NCBI GenBank assembly: GCA_002311335.1
Contig: DBZX01000024.1
Location: 28,047 to 34,233, forward strand
Source of the DNA: a bacterium UBP10_UBA1149
Lineage (GTDB): Bacteria; Desulfobacterota; Binatia; UBA1149
Reading direction: 5' to 3'
DNA length: 6,187 nucleotides
Part shown: in pieces, positions 4,784-6,187 of the stretch
Layout of the letters: each line of letters opens with the position of its first letter
How positions within the stretch are numbered: position 1 is the stretch's first letter
Made by a program: the position numbers and the translations under genes
The notes under the pieces: generated by a model
Told to the model about the DNA's origin: nothing
Databases searched by the model: none
The model's input: the letters and a program-made list of their open reading frames with translations, nothing else

Positions 4784-6038
4784 ACCCGGCAAGCCAATCC
4801 GTTATCTCGGCCAGCGCGAGGTCTCGTCCCCAGGCATCGCTGCCTGCCAGCGGGTGGCCGTAGTGATCGCCGGGCAGCTCGACGAATTTTTTGTCGGCGC
4901 TGCCCAACGATTCAAAAATAGCCTCGGCCTCGGAAGGAAAGATCGCGTTGTCGCCCGTGTAGTTGATCATCAGTGCCGGGATGGTCACGTCGCTGCCGCA
5001 GCGGGTAAAACTCGCGCGTGAAGACAGCCCCGACCAGGTTGAGAGCCAGGCTTCGGGCGTGGTCGTGCGCGCGAATCCACGCGGGTTGTAATTGATGAGG
5101 TCGGGCCGATGGTCAAACAGCGAGCCGTAGTCACGCGCCGAGGGGTCGAGCGTGAGATCCACGCAGCGCGGGTCTGCCTCGGTGCGGTAGGTGGTAAGCA
5201 GCGTGTCGGCGGTCGCCGCGCGCCAGGCGTCGCGGTCGTCGGGCTGTTCGGCCAGCCGCTCGAGGGCCGCCGTTCTCACGCCAAGTATCTTGCGCGCACG
5301 CGCGTCTATGCGCTCCACGCGGGCGCGCTGCCCGGCGCGGTAGCGCTCGACAAACTCGTCGGTGTAGCGGGTTTCACCGGGTGGAAGGCAAAAGCCGTTG
5401 GCCGCGTCGTAAAGATCCAAGGAGGGCAGGCAGGACGCGGGATCGGACTCGTCGCTGACGGACGCGTCGATGACCTGCAACAGAAAATCTCCCTCGCCGG
5501 GGTGCGCAGCCAGGAAGACCACGGCGTCGGCCATGGGCATTTCAATTTTGCGCAGGTCGCCGCGGGCGCCACCCAGCGGTGTGGGTCCCGCCGGCGTATC
5601 GGCCACCCGCTGTTCGGGCGGCAGCGCGGCCTGCTGCAGGTAGTAGCTGTACAGTGAGCCGCCACCGCTGTTGCCCAGCAGCACTATTCTCTCGAAGCCG
5701 AGCTCGCGCAGGCGCAACAAGCCTGCGGCCGCGTCCATGAGCAGCTGTTCGTGGACGGCGGTCGAGTCGTTACCCAGGCAGCGGCTGTTATGCGCAAACA
5801 CCGCGTGGCCGGCCTCGAGCAGCGGCGGCACGGCGTAGTGACGCGTAAAGTTGGCCTGCGGGTGCAGCAGCGACACCACGGTTCGAGGCCGCTCGCCCCG
5901 GGGTAGCCACAGCGTGGCCTGGGAGTTGCCCGAGTCGGCGGCCACCAGGCCGTGGCTCTCAATGCGGTAGTCGCCTGGTTCGCGCGTGAACTCCATGGCC
6001 CGCAGCGGGTTGTCGTAGCGTGCAATTCGCGTGGCCAT
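4779..6038 (-). CDS. Cytosolic alpha/beta hydrolase with a large insert, family unassigned
   Basis: 419 residues from ATG at 6036-6038. No signal peptide. Seen: a beta-strand block T-V-V-S-L-L-H-P (53-60), nucleophile elbow G-N-S-G-G-G with Ser124 after R-I-V-L-L, acid Asp363 in Y-T-G-D-N-A-I-F-P, and His392 or His395 in G-D-H-Y-G-H-P. The order and motifs make an alpha/beta hydrolase clear. About 239 residues separate Ser124 from Asp363, much more than in simple members, so residues about 150-335 hold a cap or extra helical domain rich in Arg, Asp and Ala. It is not closely similar to the exported hydrolase at 2573-3544. An upstream in-frame ATG (6098) would add 20 unlikely residues, and ATG at 5996 is a shorter alternative; neither has a clear Shine-Dalgarno. 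It converges on the oxygenase gene, so it is separately transcribed; any shared pathway is a guess. Confidence 0.8.
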   Translation of the reverse strand: MATRIARYDNPLRAMEFTREPGDYRIESHGLVAADSGNSQATLWLPRGERPRTVVSLLHPQANFTRHYAVPPLLEAGHAVFAHNSRCLGNDSTAVHEQLLMDAAAGLLRLRELGFERIVLLGNSGGGSLYSYYLQQAALPPEQRVADTPAGPTPLGGARGDLRKIEMPMADAVVFLAAHPGEGDFLLQVIDASVSDESDPASCLPSLDLYDAANGFCLPPGETRYTDEFVERYRAGQRARVERIDARARKILGVRTAALERLAEQPDDRDAWRAATADTLLTTYRTEADPRCVDLTLDPSARDYGSLFDHRPDLINYNPRGFARTTTPEAWLSTWSGLSSRASFTRCGSDVTIPALMINYTGDNAIFPSEAEAIFESLGSADKKFVELPGDHYGHPLAGSDAWGRDLALAEITDWLAGL

Positions 6039-6187
6039 CGTGGGCAAATGTAAATTGCGCGCGCGACAAAGGCCAAGAGTGGTGGGAGCAGTGGGCAACG
6101 AGCTCGGCAGAAACAGCTACCCCCCCTTCGGGGCGGGCCCCAGTGCAGCACATGCCTTGCCCCTTGCGGGCGGCTCCCCCCCCCCGG
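6039..6187 (-). promoter_or_regulatory. Upstream region of the minus-strand hydrolase with a possible promoter
   Basis: No gene is supported here. Reading the minus strand, TTGGCC (plus 6071-6076) and TACATT (plus 6047-6052) lie 18 nt apart, each matching four of six consensus bases. This is a weak sigma70-like candidate. It would place transcription start within a few bases of the ATG at 6038, which fits the absence of a Shine-Dalgarno. C-runs of seven (6120-6126) and ten (6176-6185) and CCCCTTCGGGG lie farther upstream. Confidence 0.25.

Noticed and set aside
5109..5657. Plus-strand open frame inside the minus-strand hydrolase
   Set aside because: It is the complement of the hydrolase cap region, with no ribosome site and no recognisable motif.

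Overview
The window is high-GC bacterial DNA with five essentially complete protein genes, a gene 3' end cut by the left edge, and a broken gene remnant. Sampled lines of the ordinary genes are about 73-82% G+C. Short intergenic gaps, 4-nt start/stop overlaps, GTG and TTG starts and Sec-type signal peptides suggest a high-GC Gram-negative or similar free-living bacterium. I cannot name the taxon. There are no tRNA, rRNA, CRISPR, transposase or integrase genes.

Layout. Positions 1-117 hold the C-terminal end of an unrecognised protein. Its stop overlaps the TTG start of an atypical SDR / YeeZ-like Rossmann oxidoreductase (114-992). Next come a 208-nt spacer with a hairpin and a 22-nt tandem repeat, then a secreted right-handed beta-helix protein (1201-2352) that is clearly lower in G+C. 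A strong GC-only hairpin follows (2406-2439), and then a second, broken copy of the SDR gene's 3' end (about 2445-2576). The remnant's stop overlaps the GTG start of an exported alpha/beta hydrolase (2573-3544). A cytosolic protein with an SCP2-like N-terminal part and a PhyH (phytanoyl-CoA dioxygenase type) Fe(II)/2-oxoglutarate oxygenase domain follows (3573-4769). A second, unrelated and larger alpha/beta hydrolase lies convergently on the minus strand (4779-6038). The last 149 nt are its upstream region.

Main interpretation. The repeated SDR 3' end shows that about 1.5 kb carrying the beta-helix gene sits between the SDR gene and its original neighbour. The intact SDR gene now ends in a private tail. 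The displaced old 3' end, 79 of 92 bases identical, still overlaps the hydrolase start. The older operon was probably unknown gene, SDR, exported hydrolase, SCP2/PhyH oxygenase, plausibly acting on a lipid or other hydrophobic ester substrate (inference). The beta-helix gene looks like a later arrival, inserted by integration or recombination at the end of a gene. This is the most unusual structure in the window; no complete new defence or mobile system can be demonstrated here.
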